Shown here: positions 1-11,211 of the stretch, piece after piece
Layout of the letters: each line of letters starts with the position of its first letter
Position numbering within the stretch: the stretch's first letter is position 1
From: Patiria miniata
Lineage: Eukaryota > Echinodermata > Asteroidea > Valvatida > Asterinidae
Assembly (NCBI RefSeq): GCF_015706575.1
Contig: NW_024037053.1
Location: 4,650,001-4,714,000 of the forward strand
Length of the DNA: 64,000 nucleotides
Direction: 5' to 3'
Position numbers and translations under genes: made by a program
Notes under the pieces: generated by a model
Seen by the model: the letters and a program-made list of their open reading frames with translations, nothing else
What the model was told of the DNA's origin: nothing
The model's database searches: none

Positions 1-55
1 GGACTTGTGATCTACTTGTGACTGGACCTGTGATCTACTTGTGACTGGACTTGTG
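1..55. repeat. 23-bp tandem repeat (CTTGTGA-rich)
   Basis: Two full 23-bp units (1-23 and 24-46) and the start of a third contain the word CTTGTGA twice per unit. The block lies in the LMBRD2-like intron cut by the left window edge. The same 23-mer occurs in reverse orientation at about 1213-1235, and related words recur at 41.53-41.73 kb, so this is a dispersed repeat family. Confidence 0.8.
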
Positions 56-203
56 ATGTACTCGACTACATCACTGCTCCTGGCTACTAGTGCAGACATG
101 TTATCAATGTAGTACCATGCAGCACAGTTGCTATTGGGTAAATGAAGCAGATCTTCTGTTCATATTTTGGAGTAACTTGTTCCATTATCTCTTCTATTCA
201 CAG

Positions 204-408
204 ATCATGGGTCGTCATATAGACGTCTTGCCCTTCATGGAGGCGGGTTTCTACATCTACTACCCAATCACCGTGGTGCTTCTCTGCATCGCGACTTACT
301 TCCATCTCGGTAGTCGGTGTCTGTCCTTCCTTGGCTTTCAGCAGTTTGTGGGGGATGAGGACATGACGACCGATCTCATGAATGAAGGTTTACAACTCGT
401 CAAGAGAG
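204..408 (+). CDS. LMBRD2: LMBRD2-like exon (last membrane helix)
   Basis: The exon follows a pyrimidine-rich acceptor ending CACAG and stops before GTAGAA. Codons start in phase 0 with Ile-Met-Gly-Arg, and one base (G) is left at the 3' end. It encodes 68 residues including the last hydrophobic helix. The ATG at 90 lies in the intron and is not a start. Confidence 0.9.
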
Positions 409-2527
409 GTAGAATCTTTTTTTCCTAAGAAGGAGATGAGGACATTTTTTGGGCATTGGCATATCTCTCTGTGACCCAGGTTCGATCCCACCCAGATTTG
501 GTATTGAGTCCCTTTCTTACTCTTGTAATATCATACCAGGTGTTTCCTCATTCTGGATTTCAAAAGCAGTCTGAGCTATAGTGCCTGTGCGCTTTTTGGA
601 GTTTCATTACCAGAAACAATTGACATAAATTTAGAAAATTGAAGCATAAAATAATCTGAGGTCTCAACATTAAATACTTCAGATTTTTCTGCCTTAATCA
701 TGTTAATACTTTTCAGTGTCCAGGTTGTCATATTTATTAAATGTGAGATGGTTCCTGGAAACCCAGGTAGTTAAAAGACTGCCACAAACTACTTACCGAC
801 TGGATTGACTTGAAATAAAAGATGATAAAAATCAGAAGGGCTTCCTGCTTCAAAACTAGTAAGATCGTTCCTAAAGGCTGAATCTTTCTCAAAACTATTA
901 AAAGTTTCAATAAACTTTGGGCACTCCCAATAGTTTTATGTATGAACCAATACATCTTTAAACTCTTACATTTCTTGAATCATTGAAAAAAATTCCTTTT
1001 CAGAAAGGAGAAACAGACAACGACAGATTGATGGTGAACTCAGAAGGAAGAATTTCCGGGAGCAGTTTCCATCTCGGGAGAACGGATCAGCACCGGTCAG
1101 CGGGAGTCGCTTCGGCCCTAAACCACGGGGCAGTGATAGCGACACTAGCAGGCACAGCACTGGCTCATTCAGTACCAAAGGTAAGCAGACTTGGTTGTTG
1201 TGGTACTTGTGATCGATCACAAGTCCAGTCACAAGTAACAGGGGAGGAACAATAACAAAGAAATGCCTTTGTCAAAGCTTATTTCAACTATAGACCTTTC
1301 TCAGGGTACGCCATTTTGAAAACCAAAGCAAGGCATATGCAAACAAACATGGCGGCGAAAATACTGGTTTTGGGCTGTATATTTATGAGATCCTTCTTAA
1401 AAGTACAGGGAGATGTGACCTACATGTACCTAGAATGTTGTTTGCTGTTTGGGGGAATTTGAGCTATCCCTCCATTAATAAAATTGCCAATCTGCCGCCC
1501 CTTTGCAAGAGTCACTCGTTCATCACTTGCACTATTTACGCCGCCATGTTTGTTTGCATTGTATGCCTCGCTTTGGTTTTCAAGATGGCTTACCCTGAGA
1601 AAGGTCTATAGCTTGTGTCTCAACATTAGACTGGATGACTTGAATGATCCATCACATGTTCCTTGACTACAGCACTGTTGATGGGACTACATGTACTTTT
1701 AACCCCCTCAGAAATCCGCTAAGCGAGTAAAACATTTGCTTACCAGAAAATGTGTTACCAGCTGAAATTCCAAGCAATGTGTATGGCTTCTGATTTGGTT
1801 ACCAGCTGATTTTTGCTCAAAACATAAATTTGCAATATCTCCTGATTGGCAGTTCCATGAAATAGAGCTGCATTTGACATTATAACATTGCATTACTCAC
1901 TTCTGATTTGAAGTTAACTATATCATGAGTCTAAGTTTTCAAAGTTGATCATGGAAATTTGATTGGAGCTGGGTTTGAACCTGCGACCTCCAGATTGCTG
2001 TTCCAGTGCTCTACCAATCCGGAGGGCGCAGGTTCAAACCCCCCTCCAGACAATTTCTTTGTTCAACTTTGAAAAACTATTATAATATGCAATTAGTCAG
2101 TTTTCCTTCATGGTGTGTTTGTAAAATATATCATGAGTCATTTAGATAGTCGAGTAGGAGAGTAGTACATGTGTTTGGTTTTGGTAAAATGTTATAAATT
2201 TGCCCTATATTGTGTCCACCATATCTCAAAAGGGCTAATGGATATTCTTATAAGGATTTGAGACTAATTAACCATATAAACAACCTTACAGCCAAGTATA
2301 GTCGTCGAGAGCCAGAAGATTCCCGTGTGGAGTTACTCCGCGACAGCGAGCCCATTGACTACAACGAAGAGAGTGCAGCAGAATTCACGGACAGCCTACC
2401 GGACTACAGCAGCAGAAGGACAAGCAGCGGTCGTAGCACCAGCGGGTACTCATCAGACACGGCCATCGGGCGCAGCATGGGCTTGGGCAAACCTAGAGGG
2501 GCGAAGGGAATATTTGATGATGTTTAA
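204..2527 (+). CDS. LMBRD2: LMBRD2-like membrane protein, C-terminal part (last 3 coding exons)
   Basis: Three spliced exons (204-408, 1004-1180, 2292-2527) join in frame to 618 nt, giving the last 205 residues and a TAA stop; upstream exons lie outside the window. The first exon encodes the final membrane helix (about [15 protein letters not shown]) followed by [16 protein letters not shown], which I recognise from vertebrate LMBRD2. The second is an Arg/Lys/Glu-rich cytosolic stretch, and the third is a Ser-rich tail ending GIFDDV, close to the acidic end of vertebrate LMBRD2. LMBR1-family proteins are multi-pass membrane proteins; LMBRD2 has been linked to beta-2 adrenergic receptor signalling, but its biochemical role is unsettled. 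Identity rests on remembered similarity and consistent splice phases, not on a search. Confidence 0.9.
455..620 (+). repeat. tRNA-derived SINE, truncated head
   Basis: A B-box-like GGTTCGATCCC near 479-489, preceded by GTGACCC, is followed by a tail ending in a CATTACCAGAAA word near 605-616. The same order of head and tail is present in the fuller SINE at 22.77 kb. The A box is degenerate or lost, so this is an old 5'-truncated copy inside the LMBRD2-like intron. Confidence 0.65.
1004..1180 (+). CDS. LMBRD2: LMBRD2-like exon (basic cytosolic segment)
   Basis: The acceptor is TTTTCAG at 1003 and the donor is GTAAGC at 1181. The split codon G|AA opens the reading [20 protein letters not shown], matching the charged stretch after the last helix in LMBRD2. 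It ends with one base of a split codon. The segment is Arg/Lys-rich and then Ser/Gly-rich. Confidence 0.88.
1205..1240. repeat. Perfect 20-bp palindrome plus CACAAGT repeats
   Basis: Positions 1205-1224 read ACTTGTGATCGATCACAAGT, which equals its own reverse complement. The following 12 bases continue the repeat family seen at 1-55 in inverse orientation. It sits 24 bp after a coding exon, within the next intron. Confidence 0.85.
1289..1610. mobile_element. MITE with about 75-bp terminal inverted repeats and TA target duplication
   Basis: The left arm (about 1291-1364) begins TAGACCTTTCTCAGGG. The right arm (about 1531-1608) is its reverse complement with only a few mismatches and a small length difference. 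Flanking TA dinucleotides at 1289-1290 and 1609-1610 fit the target duplication of Tc1/mariner-type insertion. The body is 318 bp with no coding capacity, so it is a non-autonomous element in an LMBRD2-like intron. Confidence 0.85.
1934..2077. repeat. Inverted repeat built from tRNA-like (B-box) sequence
   Basis: Two arms of about 57 bp (1934-1991 and 2021-2077) are near-complementary and flank a spacer of about 30 bp. Each arm has a B-box-like GGTTTGAACC or GGTTCAAACC core. On the minus strand the spacer reads TTGGTAGAGCACTGGAAC, a tRNA A-box-like run. It looks like a tRNA-derived SINE that has become a foldback structure. Confidence 0.7.
2292..2527 (+). CDS. LMBRD2: LMBRD2-like terminal coding exon
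   Basis: The acceptor is CCTTACAG at 2291. The split codon G|CC opens [20 protein letters not shown], then a Ser/Thr/Arg-rich tail and GIFDDV followed by TAA at 2525-2527. [14 protein letters not shown] corresponds to the RIELLQDAEPLDFN stretch I remember in vertebrate LMBRD2. Confidence 0.9.
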
Positions 2528-2535
2528 AAGGCGGG

Positions 2536-2770
2536 TGAGGAGCGAGGCCAAGTGGTTGGGGTCTGTGACTCATTATCCGAGGGGCAGGGGTCCGAATCCA
2601 GCTGCTGGCCATATATTGTGTCCTTGGATTGAAGTACCCCCTCAATGGTAAGAAAGGGAGAGTTGGGGGAAACCACTGGGTTGACCCATCTGGGCTGAGA
2701 AAGTGGCAACAAGCGCCCCCTCTCTTGTTCGGGCACGGAGCCCAGTGTAAATGCTTGATGTCTGCTGCAT
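2536..2770 (+). repeat. tRNA-Leu/Ser-like SINE right after the stop codon
   Basis: An A box (GGCCAAGTGGTT, 2546-2557) and a B box (GGTCCGAATCC, 2589-2599) are separated by about the distance found in real tRNAs. There is no acceptor-stem pairing, and a unique tail follows. The element starts about 10 bp downstream of the LMBRD2-like TAA, so it should be part of the mature 3' UTR. Confidence 0.7.
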
Positions 2771-2897
2771 GTGAAGTGCAAAGAATTAGTCAATTGCTTC
2801 CTCCGTATTGGATGATTTTGGAGGATTCCTAGCAAAAAGGGATTTAGTGCAAACTAATGTTAGCTGTAAAGAAATGAACGTACGGATCATTCTCGAA

Positions 2898-3041
2898 ATT
2901 CAGGGTCCAAAGTGTGACATTTTTTCCTGTCCTCGATTTTGATGGAGTTGGGGAGGTTAGGGTTAGGGAGGTCATCAGAATTATAAAATCATAGAAGTCA
3001 GATGTAGGGACAGGACAAAATGTGGACCCCAAGTTATAGGA
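2898..3041. repeat. Short imperfect inverted repeat (GGTCC...TCCTGTCC arms)
   Basis: The left arm (about 2901-2933) and right arm (about 3005-3041) share GGTCCAAAGTG/GGTCCACATTTT-type sequence and a TCCTGTCC end in opposite orientation. The interior includes a 14-bp telomere-like run (two GGGTTA-type words). It is probably a decayed non-autonomous DNA transposon. Confidence 0.5.
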
Positions 3042-3655
3042 CCCATGTGGGAATTTTTTTTTTTTTAAGAATTGTGAAAGTCATGGGAATGTTTTTGAAG
3101 TTATAAATATGTTTAGGAAACATCCATGCTGGATCAAATCAGGCTCGATATTTCTTTGGGATTTGAAATTCCTTGTTTTTTTACTGCACGTTGAAATTAA
3201 TAGAAAAATTTCAGAAGTCCTCAACCAGTTTGCGCCAGGCTTATTTTGACATTGACCGGACCCAGGCGGGGGTTGTTTTCACGAACCTCGATGCCAGACG
3301 GGTTCAGGCTGCATCTGCGGGTAGCACACCCTGATATTTCCGGCCTCACTCGCTGCGAGCGGGTCGCTGACAGATATTTTCTGGCCTTGCTCGTTGTGTG
3401 TTTATCCATCATCCGTTCCGAATACTGCAAAATCTTTGTGTGTATGCACATCATCTGACGTGAACTGGTTAACACAAAGAAAGTGTGTTCAAATGGTAGT
3501 TGTTGTTGAAGAATTCTATTTTAATTTATTACAGATATTTTATCTTTAGTTTGTATTGGGAAGTGGAGATTTTTTTTAATAAGTTGTTTATTATTAGTAT
3601 TTACACACCACTTCATATATATGTTTGTTCGGCACCACTAGTATTTATTTAGAGC

Positions 3656-3661
3656 AATAAA
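3656..3661 (+). promoter_or_regulatory. Candidate polyadenylation signal AATAAA
   Basis: AATAAA about 1.13 kb after the LMBRD2-like stop is followed by T/GT-rich sequence. It is the first canonical hexamer with a plausible downstream element in this region; a later one near 4145 is possible. Confidence 0.4.
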
Positions 3662-3689
3662 ACCAGACGTTAAAACAATGATGAAATTT

Positions 3690-6350
3690 TGTACAGATGA
3701 TTCAATTGTACAAATTTGGTTCTTTGTAAGTAGTTATAGGCCTGAGACGAAGTAATGTCACTCTGGGGTTTGGGAGACCGTAACTTTCACTAACTCAAAT
3801 TTTTGAATTGGACATTATGGCACTGACTTATTAACGGTGTATAATTATATATTAATCAGTATTAATTGGGGAAAACCCTAGTGTATTCCTATTCCAAATA
3901 TGTAAATACCGTAAATTTTTCCTCCAAATTCTTAATATTAAGAAGGTAATATTGATAAGTTTTGTCATTTGCTGTTAGCAGATGTCATTTTTTTTTTATT
4001 GTGTCGTGTTACTTTTGTCTGGTTCTTTTTTTTTTTGCAGTCACTTGAAGACACGTACGTATGATTCTTAACCGTTTAACAGGATTTTCTTCTCCGAACA
4101 CTAACAGTGTATACCTGTGCTTTCTAGGAGCTTGTGACGCCAAATAAAATCCAAATTGTGCAATATTATATGTGGTTTGGGAGTAAAACAACAATGACCT
4201 CCAAAAAGGTCGTTTGCCTGTACTTTCATCGCGATGACATGCCGTTGTCTCTAAAAAGTCTGTATAGTACCACGCGCCTACCCCCCCCCAAAAAAAAACA
4301 CTCTTTAAAAAAACATGAAAGGTTTCTGAGTTTCAAGAAGAATTTTTCAAATTTCCAAGGGTCATAAAAAGCCACTACATTTGTCTTCAAGCCGGGAATG
4401 TATTCAGATCAAATTTGACTTTTTGTTTAAAGTTAATTGTATACGTATGCGAGGCCAGTACTTTTGTGGTCAAAATACTCCAATCAAAAACATTCCATTT
4501 TCTTTCTTTTATTTGTTTATTTTACATAATTAAAATGTTAATTGGGTAACAACAAGAACCAATTTTAGTTTAATGTAAAATGATGTTAAATATTATGAAC
4601 ATTGTGCTGCAGCTACTTACAAAATCTGAACATAATGTCATTACAATGGTTCGTTTGCGTAATAAAGATGTATTGTAGCAACTTATAAAGAAAATTCATG
4701 TGTTATGTTTGTTTTCAAATTCCAATCCATCAATTTGTTGATAAAATGTTTACTTAAAAATCGCTCCCCAAGTCATGTATAGGCCACCGTAGTTTGAACC
4801 CTGCCTGTTTGAATTTTTGAATGATTCAAAAAAATGTCCTGACACGAAAAAACTTCAATCCTGTAGTGTTATGCCTTTAGGGCGTCATGTTTGGCGGTAC
4901 ATTTTGCAAGTGTGTTCCCTCCACCTATGAGAACCACAAACTACCATCATGTGCACCTCTGAAATAATGGAATGGTTGAAAATTAATCCCATGAAATTGG
5001 AAAAAAAATCTCTGGAATTCTAGTGTGTTGTGAAGACGGAGCCGCCATGTTCGTTGTTGCAATTTCGTCAGCAAGAACAGACCCGAGTTGAATTGAACTG
5101 TTTGGAAAGTGACAAGGACTTTCGACGAACGCCACAAAGGGACATCTTCAAACCAAAAGGTATGTAATTCTACCTCCATGGTGAAATTAGGCTTATCTCA
5201 AGTTGAAATAGAGGATATTACGAATTCTTATATTAAATGTCATAAATGATAGCCTAGTACTAGAACACATAAAGAAGAGCAATGTTCACAAAGTGCATTG
5301 CCCCGGCCGAGTTATGTTGGGTTTTTGTTCATAATATTTATATTCCAAGTTATCTACTGAACTTTTCCGGGAGTGGTGCCCCCATTATTAAGTCGTCCAT
5401 CAAAATACAAACACTTATAATTTGTTTACAAAACAAACCGTTCACTAAATCGGGAAGAGTAAATATCATTGTTATCTGTCGGTATCTTTTAAAAGGGCCG
5501 TGTCTTAAAATAATCGCATTTTAAAACGGTGACAAACTTACTTATCGGAAATCCCTTACACAAATTATGGGATTATTTTTTTTTTTCATGTACAATATTC
5601 TGGCTACCATATCAGTTGACACTGATTGGAGTGCGGCTTACGAGGGCCGATTTTTCTAGATACCCATTAGCAGAACAAACAGTAGAACCAATTAACATAA
5701 ATTTGCCCATTTATTTAAGGATTATTGATACAAATTGCCGTGCGAAAATACAACTTTGGTCCGCTGCCAACCACAGAGTTTGAAGAAAAATAAATTTGGA
5801 GGAAGGCCAAATTACACTTGTACTTTGTATTACGAATCATCTATTTTTCATATAAACCAAAAAAAAATGCTTAAACTAAATTGGCAACACTTCTGTAGCC
5901 TATGGTGTTTCGAACGTCGCAAGTTCGAGCCCCGCCCCAGTTAATTTTGTCTAGGAATAATTGTTTAGGAATGTTATAATTGGCAGGCTGTATTGCGTAC
6001 AATAAATGGATAAAAATGGCCTTTGAAACTCTTCCCGCAAAAAAAAATAACTCGAAAGCTTTAGAACAGCACACATATAATTAATAAATAAACTCCGTTT
6101 ACACTGAATTCTCAATATCAATACCACGTGGCATAGTTCATGGCCGGGTTTCAAATATCCGGCGTTTATCAAATAGTATCCCAATCGAGAAGAAAGGTTT
6201 AATAGAACTCATAACGCAAAAGACCAATAGCCGGAATTTAATTTTAACTCGCTATCTGACTAACTTCCGATGCTGATTATAGATTGTTTATAAATAAAAC
6301 CCATGCACATATTGGCCAGGAAACCATATTATCGCGGTATCAAAATGTCA
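3690..6350. other. Intergenic, no gene recognised
   Basis: AT-rich DNA in which short reading frames lack any recognisable family or splice context. A B-box-like fragment (AAGTTCGAGCCCC) near 5919-5932 suggests a degraded SINE. A GTATGT donor-like site near 5160 follows a moderately GC-rich block that could be a non-coding first exon, but nothing confirms it. Confidence 0.6.
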
Positions 6351-6359
6351 CTATTAACG

Positions 6360-6380
6360 ATGTTAATTATTAATTAACAT
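6360..6380. promoter_or_regulatory. 21-bp AT-rich palindrome, HNF1-like site
   Basis: ATGTTAATTA-T-TAATTAACAT is a perfect stem around one central base. It contains a 12 of 13 match to the HNF1 consensus GTTAATNATTAAC and TAATTA homeodomain cores. Binding is inferred from the motif only. Confidence 0.4.
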
Positions 6381-6603
6381 TTGGTTGAATCACACAACCC
6401 GATTAAATACATCCATCTTATTGTAAACAGCGTCCTCTGTTGAAATATTAATCATACACATTATTGTGAGGGTGTGGTGGCGTTTGGGCGCCGCACGTGG
6501 CGCGGCCCGTAGCCACATTTTAGTTGCACATAATAAATCGTTCGTGTAATTTATTGAACAATAATACCGTGTTGACAAAAACTTTCCAAAAAAACAAGAG
6601 TTA

Positions 6604-6622
6604 TGACGTCTTTATGACGTCA
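6604..6622. promoter_or_regulatory. Paired CRE sites
   Basis: TGACGTCT at 6604-6611 is followed after three bases by a perfect CRE, TGACGTCA, at 6615-6622. A CACGTG lies about 110 bp upstream near 6494. CREB/ATF factors bind this octamer; function here is inferred. Confidence 0.5.
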
Positions 6623-6629
6623 GTGCGGA

Positions 6630-9600
6630 TGTTGTAACAGGTGGTACTGGTAGCCCACGGCTGCGCTTGAAAAGTTGAACAACAGCTGCTCAGATGAACG
6701 CATTTATAGACTTGATCGCAGTCGGAGTCAAATTTGCATCACAGAGACGGACGCCATAATGAGGTGGTACAACGCATGCGCGTGGGCTGTTCGCGCGCAC
6801 TCCCTGCTCGTTTGACCAATAACATTAATCATGCAACTTGCTAAATTAGCCTGCACATCGTGCACGCAAACTTTATTTCAGATTCCAGTTATATTAGGAA
6901 CAGGCTTGCAGGGACATGTTTCATCGGACATGCTAAAATGTACACTTAATTTGGTAAGCTAATTTGCTAAGCTAAAACGGACCATGGGTGAAAAGAAATA
7001 CTCAAGGGTAAATGCGGTCAGTTGACGATTTCTGGGATTATATAATCATCATGGTCAATTGCCGGAAAGGCCCATGCGGACAAAAAATATACCCTTGTAT
7101 CGTGTACTAATATGACTTCGGCGTTGATGTCAGACAACCTTGTGTCAGTGGATGAATGGATCAACCACACCCTCGTGACCCTGCTTTGCTAGGCTTGTGT
7201 CCAGGGTCGGGATCAGACCACCTTGCGCCACGGGTTGAGTGACCCGTATAGCAGCGACAATATTGGCTGGCGACATTTGGCCACAGCAGGCCTCCATGAT
7301 CGTATGATGTTCTAGCTAGTCTTAGTTCGAGACCAGATTTTAGATATCCCCTACTGCACTAAGGTCCAATTCCATGCCCGCTTTGGTAGAAAATTTTGCT
7401 TAACAAATTTGAGTGCTAAGCATTATAATCATACGAATAAGCTCGGTACCAGTAACAAGCATATACCGTTTGGCTGGTGAGCTGTTCTTGTTAAGCAAAT
7501 ATAGCATACAGACTAGCTGCCGCATGATGTAATTGTCCCGGGCCCCAGATCCGAGGCAAAATGCCGGTACACTGGGCACCATCAATGACCTCGACATCGA
7601 ATTGCGTCTTGAGCCAAGGCTAATATCCGACTGTGTGAGGTCAATGACTATCAAATCGGACGATCCAATGCTCATGTTGGATCTCACAGATATAAAGCAA
7701 AAGTGGAGAAATAATACATTATTTGCTAGGGAGGTCATCGTCCATCACTAAGGCATATATATACTATCTATAACTGTTACGCAATCGAAAAAAAATATTT
7801 ATGGTAACTGTTGGGGTTCATTAATTTATACAGTGATGCCAAGCTGCTATTTGAGGGTACCTGCTATATTATAGTTTCAAGGGTTTCTGGTTAGTGCATT
7901 TATGTGCATATACATCGGTGATGTAGCTAACTGTAGCTGTGTTAACCAGATTTATCAAAATTTTACTCAAAAAGGCACGACAACGAATTCGCAGCTCCCA
8001 GACGGAGGGTACGCCCTCCAGCGGTGGAAAGTGTAAACGCGTTATAAATACAATGTACATGTAGATACATAGTTAATTTTAACATCGAAGGCGGAATCAT
8101 AAATACGTTAACAAACCACAAAACCATACAAAATCAGTAAACGCAATCTGTTTTTCTTTTGGTTTGATGGCTTCGTGCATCATACTTTATATTTAATAAT
8201 GCTCACTATTTTACTTTTTTTTCTAATGTACCCATAGCCAAGGAGACGTTCGGCGTAAGACATTATTTCAGACTGAGTAGGCTTAGGCTAATGCTATCAA
8301 TGCTATGTACATGTATAGATATCTCGAGAGACGTACCTGCAATTTTCAACCTCGTCCCCGGCCCCATTCATAGTCGTTTGGTTTTTACCCCGTACACAAA
8401 AAAAAGCTCGCCCTGGCTGCTTATGTGCGTCGTTAATATTTTGACGTGAATGGTCACATTAAGAAAAGTAAAACGTCATTCACTCGATTCCACTTGTAAT
8501 GTTTGCTGAGATTAAAATTTAAATTACGTTGCTCTTTTATGTTCTTCTAAGGTTTGATTTTTGTTTTAGATATTATTTATTTTTATTTACCTTATTTCGT
8601 TTGATGTCTTAAATGTTGTCATCTATGTTTTCCACGTCGAATATAATTTCTCGTTTTGGTTTGTCAATATTTTGTGAAATTTAAGTTACTCTTGTCGAAG
8701 TTAAGAAAGGATCCTGATTAAAAAACAAACCACAACCCATACGTATGCTGATGTTACTCGCCGAATATTTTAATAACTGCTGAATAATTATATGTTTCAA
8801 TGCTGTAATAAGCAGTGAATATTATTTTAATATCGCTGTAATTTCCTCTTTCAAACCACCTCAAATAACCCATGTTAAGAAAGGAAAAGTCAAGCACATG
8901 TGCGGTCTCAAGACCGCGCGTTTGTTTGTAGAACCTGCATGCACGCGCGATGTATTTGTAGTCGTACCCGACATTTCTCTGGCAGTGCCTCCCCCGGTCG
9001 CACAGACAGTAATTTGTGGTATTCCATATAGTCTCGACTGTCTGAATAAGATCGTCTCCAGCCGTCTGCTCTTGATCATATACGGATACTACAATATCTA
9101 AATATAGTTCACATAATCCCGCCATAATTATTTTAGCGATTTTTTTCTCAATATATGTTTTCCGTCATGTTCCAATTACTGCCATTTTTGTGATCAATGA
9201 TTGCATTATTTCATACCAAAATATTAAATATAGATTGCGTTTCTTTTGCATAGAATAAAATGCAGTTAAAATTAACTGCTTATGAAGGAACATCTTACTG
9301 TATAAATTCTAAATAAATATATTTCAGAATTTATGCTTTCATTATATTGTACAGATCAATGCATTTCCGGGTATACCAGAATTCAGACTGCATTCTATAG
9401 CGGTATGTGCGATTTGAAACCTTATCAAAGCTAGAACGTATATCAAGATATAAACATGCCGTCTGCATTTTTGGCGGCATTTTTTCCCATCTCGATTTCA
9501 GACAAAATAGCTATAGCTTGTGGTTCACGCAGAGAGTTCACACATACAGCATATTTTGTACGAACCCAAAATAGGCACCTGCGAATTGTGCATGCACTTG

Positions 9601-10900
9601 GCTTTCATCAATTTGTATATGTTGTGAATCATTCAGGCATGCCGAATTGAACTTTTCAACCCAAGCAGACTGCACATTATGCTCCCCGCTATGCTTTATG
9701 CGCCAAAGCCTAGCCGCGGCAGGGATGACTGAAAACCAGCTCATTTTGCATAATCTAATTTCCAATTTACGTGACGCCCACGCGCCGTTGGGCATGCGCA
9801 TTCGGGTCGTGCGTAGGCGGTTTTTGGCAGACGGCCAAGTTCAAGTTGACGTGACTCGATACTGTATACATCGTGTGATATGGCGCGTTTTTTTGTCGGT
9901 GAATTATTTCCCTACTACACGCACAGCATGAACTTCAGTATCAACCAAATTAGGTACAAACGCTCTCAGCAAGTAAAATCTTCAGACTTTACACTCATAA
10001 CCCGAGGACACAAAATGACAAGAAAGGTCAGTTTTAAGGCTCACTGCTGAGTCGACTTATAGTGTCTGTGGCCCTTGAGCCACTGGCGAGCTAGGCCGAA
10101 TGATGCAACATCGAAGGAAAATGTCGCCAGCGCGTGCCTGCCTCGGATGAGTGGCATGAATGTCTTCCCAAAATATCGAATTTTAAAGGTTAGGCCAGCG
10201 GCGAAAAGTGATGTACGGGCCGGGGCACGGGGGAAGGGGACTCGTCTCCTCAAAATACAGAGACCCATCTTTTGGGTAAAGTGGGGTTAAAACTATCCTG
10301 CGCCATAATTTAGCTCCGTATAACGTTAATCTATGGCACGAGTATAGACCTTTCGTGAATTTTTGTTAAAAAATAAAAATTAGATCGATAGGAATACCTT
10401 TCATTAAAAAAAGGACACGAACCTTTTTTAACATTCTCCAAGAATTCAGCAGATGTGCATCAATAGAAATTTCAAAATAGAACTGATTTGGCCTAAATCC
10501 CAGAACAAACTTCAGGTCAAATGCCATCAGTCGTTATAAATAGTTACCGAAATCACAGTTTGGGCCCATTTTCCCAGTGCTGAAAATGAATCGAAACTGA
10601 CAAATTAAATCCCATTTTATTACACCCCCCAAAAAATTAGTTTATATCCCTTTAAAACTCTTCTTTTATATGCAGGGGAGCAGGGTTTTTTTTGTAGGCG
10701 TCTGTTCACCCAGGGAGGTAATTTATCACACATTCCTGAGGCTTGTCAAATGTCTTGAGAAATATTTCAGGTTTATGAATGCATGATCTGATGATTGTGT
10801 GGACTGGGCGAGGGCAAGGCTGACCGAGTTTCAAGAGGTCACGTGTTTATTATTTTGGTATTCAAGGCGTGACTGGAATGTTCGTTTTGTAGGAGCACGG
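6630..10900. other. Intergenic, no gene recognised
   Basis: No reading frame in this stretch shows a recognisable domain. Noted items are a 7-bp-stem hairpin (GCGGTCT/AGACCGC) near 8902-8917, an isolated CAACCTCGTCCCC repeat word at 8347-8359, and TACATGTA words at 8056 and 8308. Confidence 0.6.
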
Positions 10901-10926
10901 TCTGTGAGTTCTGCAGTACAAGTTGG

Positions 10927-10966
10927 TATAAAAGTGACCTCATTCCCAGGTCCTACTCCATATCAA
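10927..10966 (+). promoter_or_regulatory. Possible core promoter (TATA box plus initiator)
   Basis: TATAAAAG at 10927-10934 lies about 33 bases before an initiator-like CCATAT at about 10958-10963. Spacing is right for a TATA promoter, but no exon could be identified downstream, so this may be chance. Confidence 0.2.
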
Positions 10967-11211
10967 CCTCTGTAGTAGACCCTGGCATGGTTGCTATAAA
11001 GCTTTACATTTAAATTCTTAGCCGCAGTAGAATAATTGTACTTTTGCTCTTTACTTTTAATCGTGAATTATGTATTTTGACTTTTATTATGCCATCAATC
11101 CAAATTCTGCCATGGCAATTTGTTTGATATCAGCAACATGGACGCACGGCGTAATTATCTCATTGCTACTTTGAAAATGTAAAGAGAGCTATAGGGCAGC
11201 TGCTGATGGTA

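Larger units (their letters stand above)
2528..3680 (+). other. LMBRD2: LMBRD2-like 3' UTR (estimated)
   Basis: The non-coding stretch after the TAA stop runs to a possible AATAAA signal at 3656-3661. It contains a SINE directly after the stop and a short inverted repeat at 2898-3041. The end is an estimate, because no transcript can be seen. Confidence 0.5.

Noticed and set aside
2955-2968. Telomere-like GGTTAGGGTTAGGG
   Set aside because: Only two units, inside a probable MITE; not evidence of a telomere or an end.
5030-5165. Possible non-coding first exon ending at a GTATGT donor
   Set aside because: A short ATG frame closes quickly and no downstream exon was found.
8754-9125. 123-codon minus-strand open frame in intergenic DNA
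   Set aside because: No recognised domain, no neighbouring exons or splice logic, and it contains a short hairpin; length is within chance for one of many frames.
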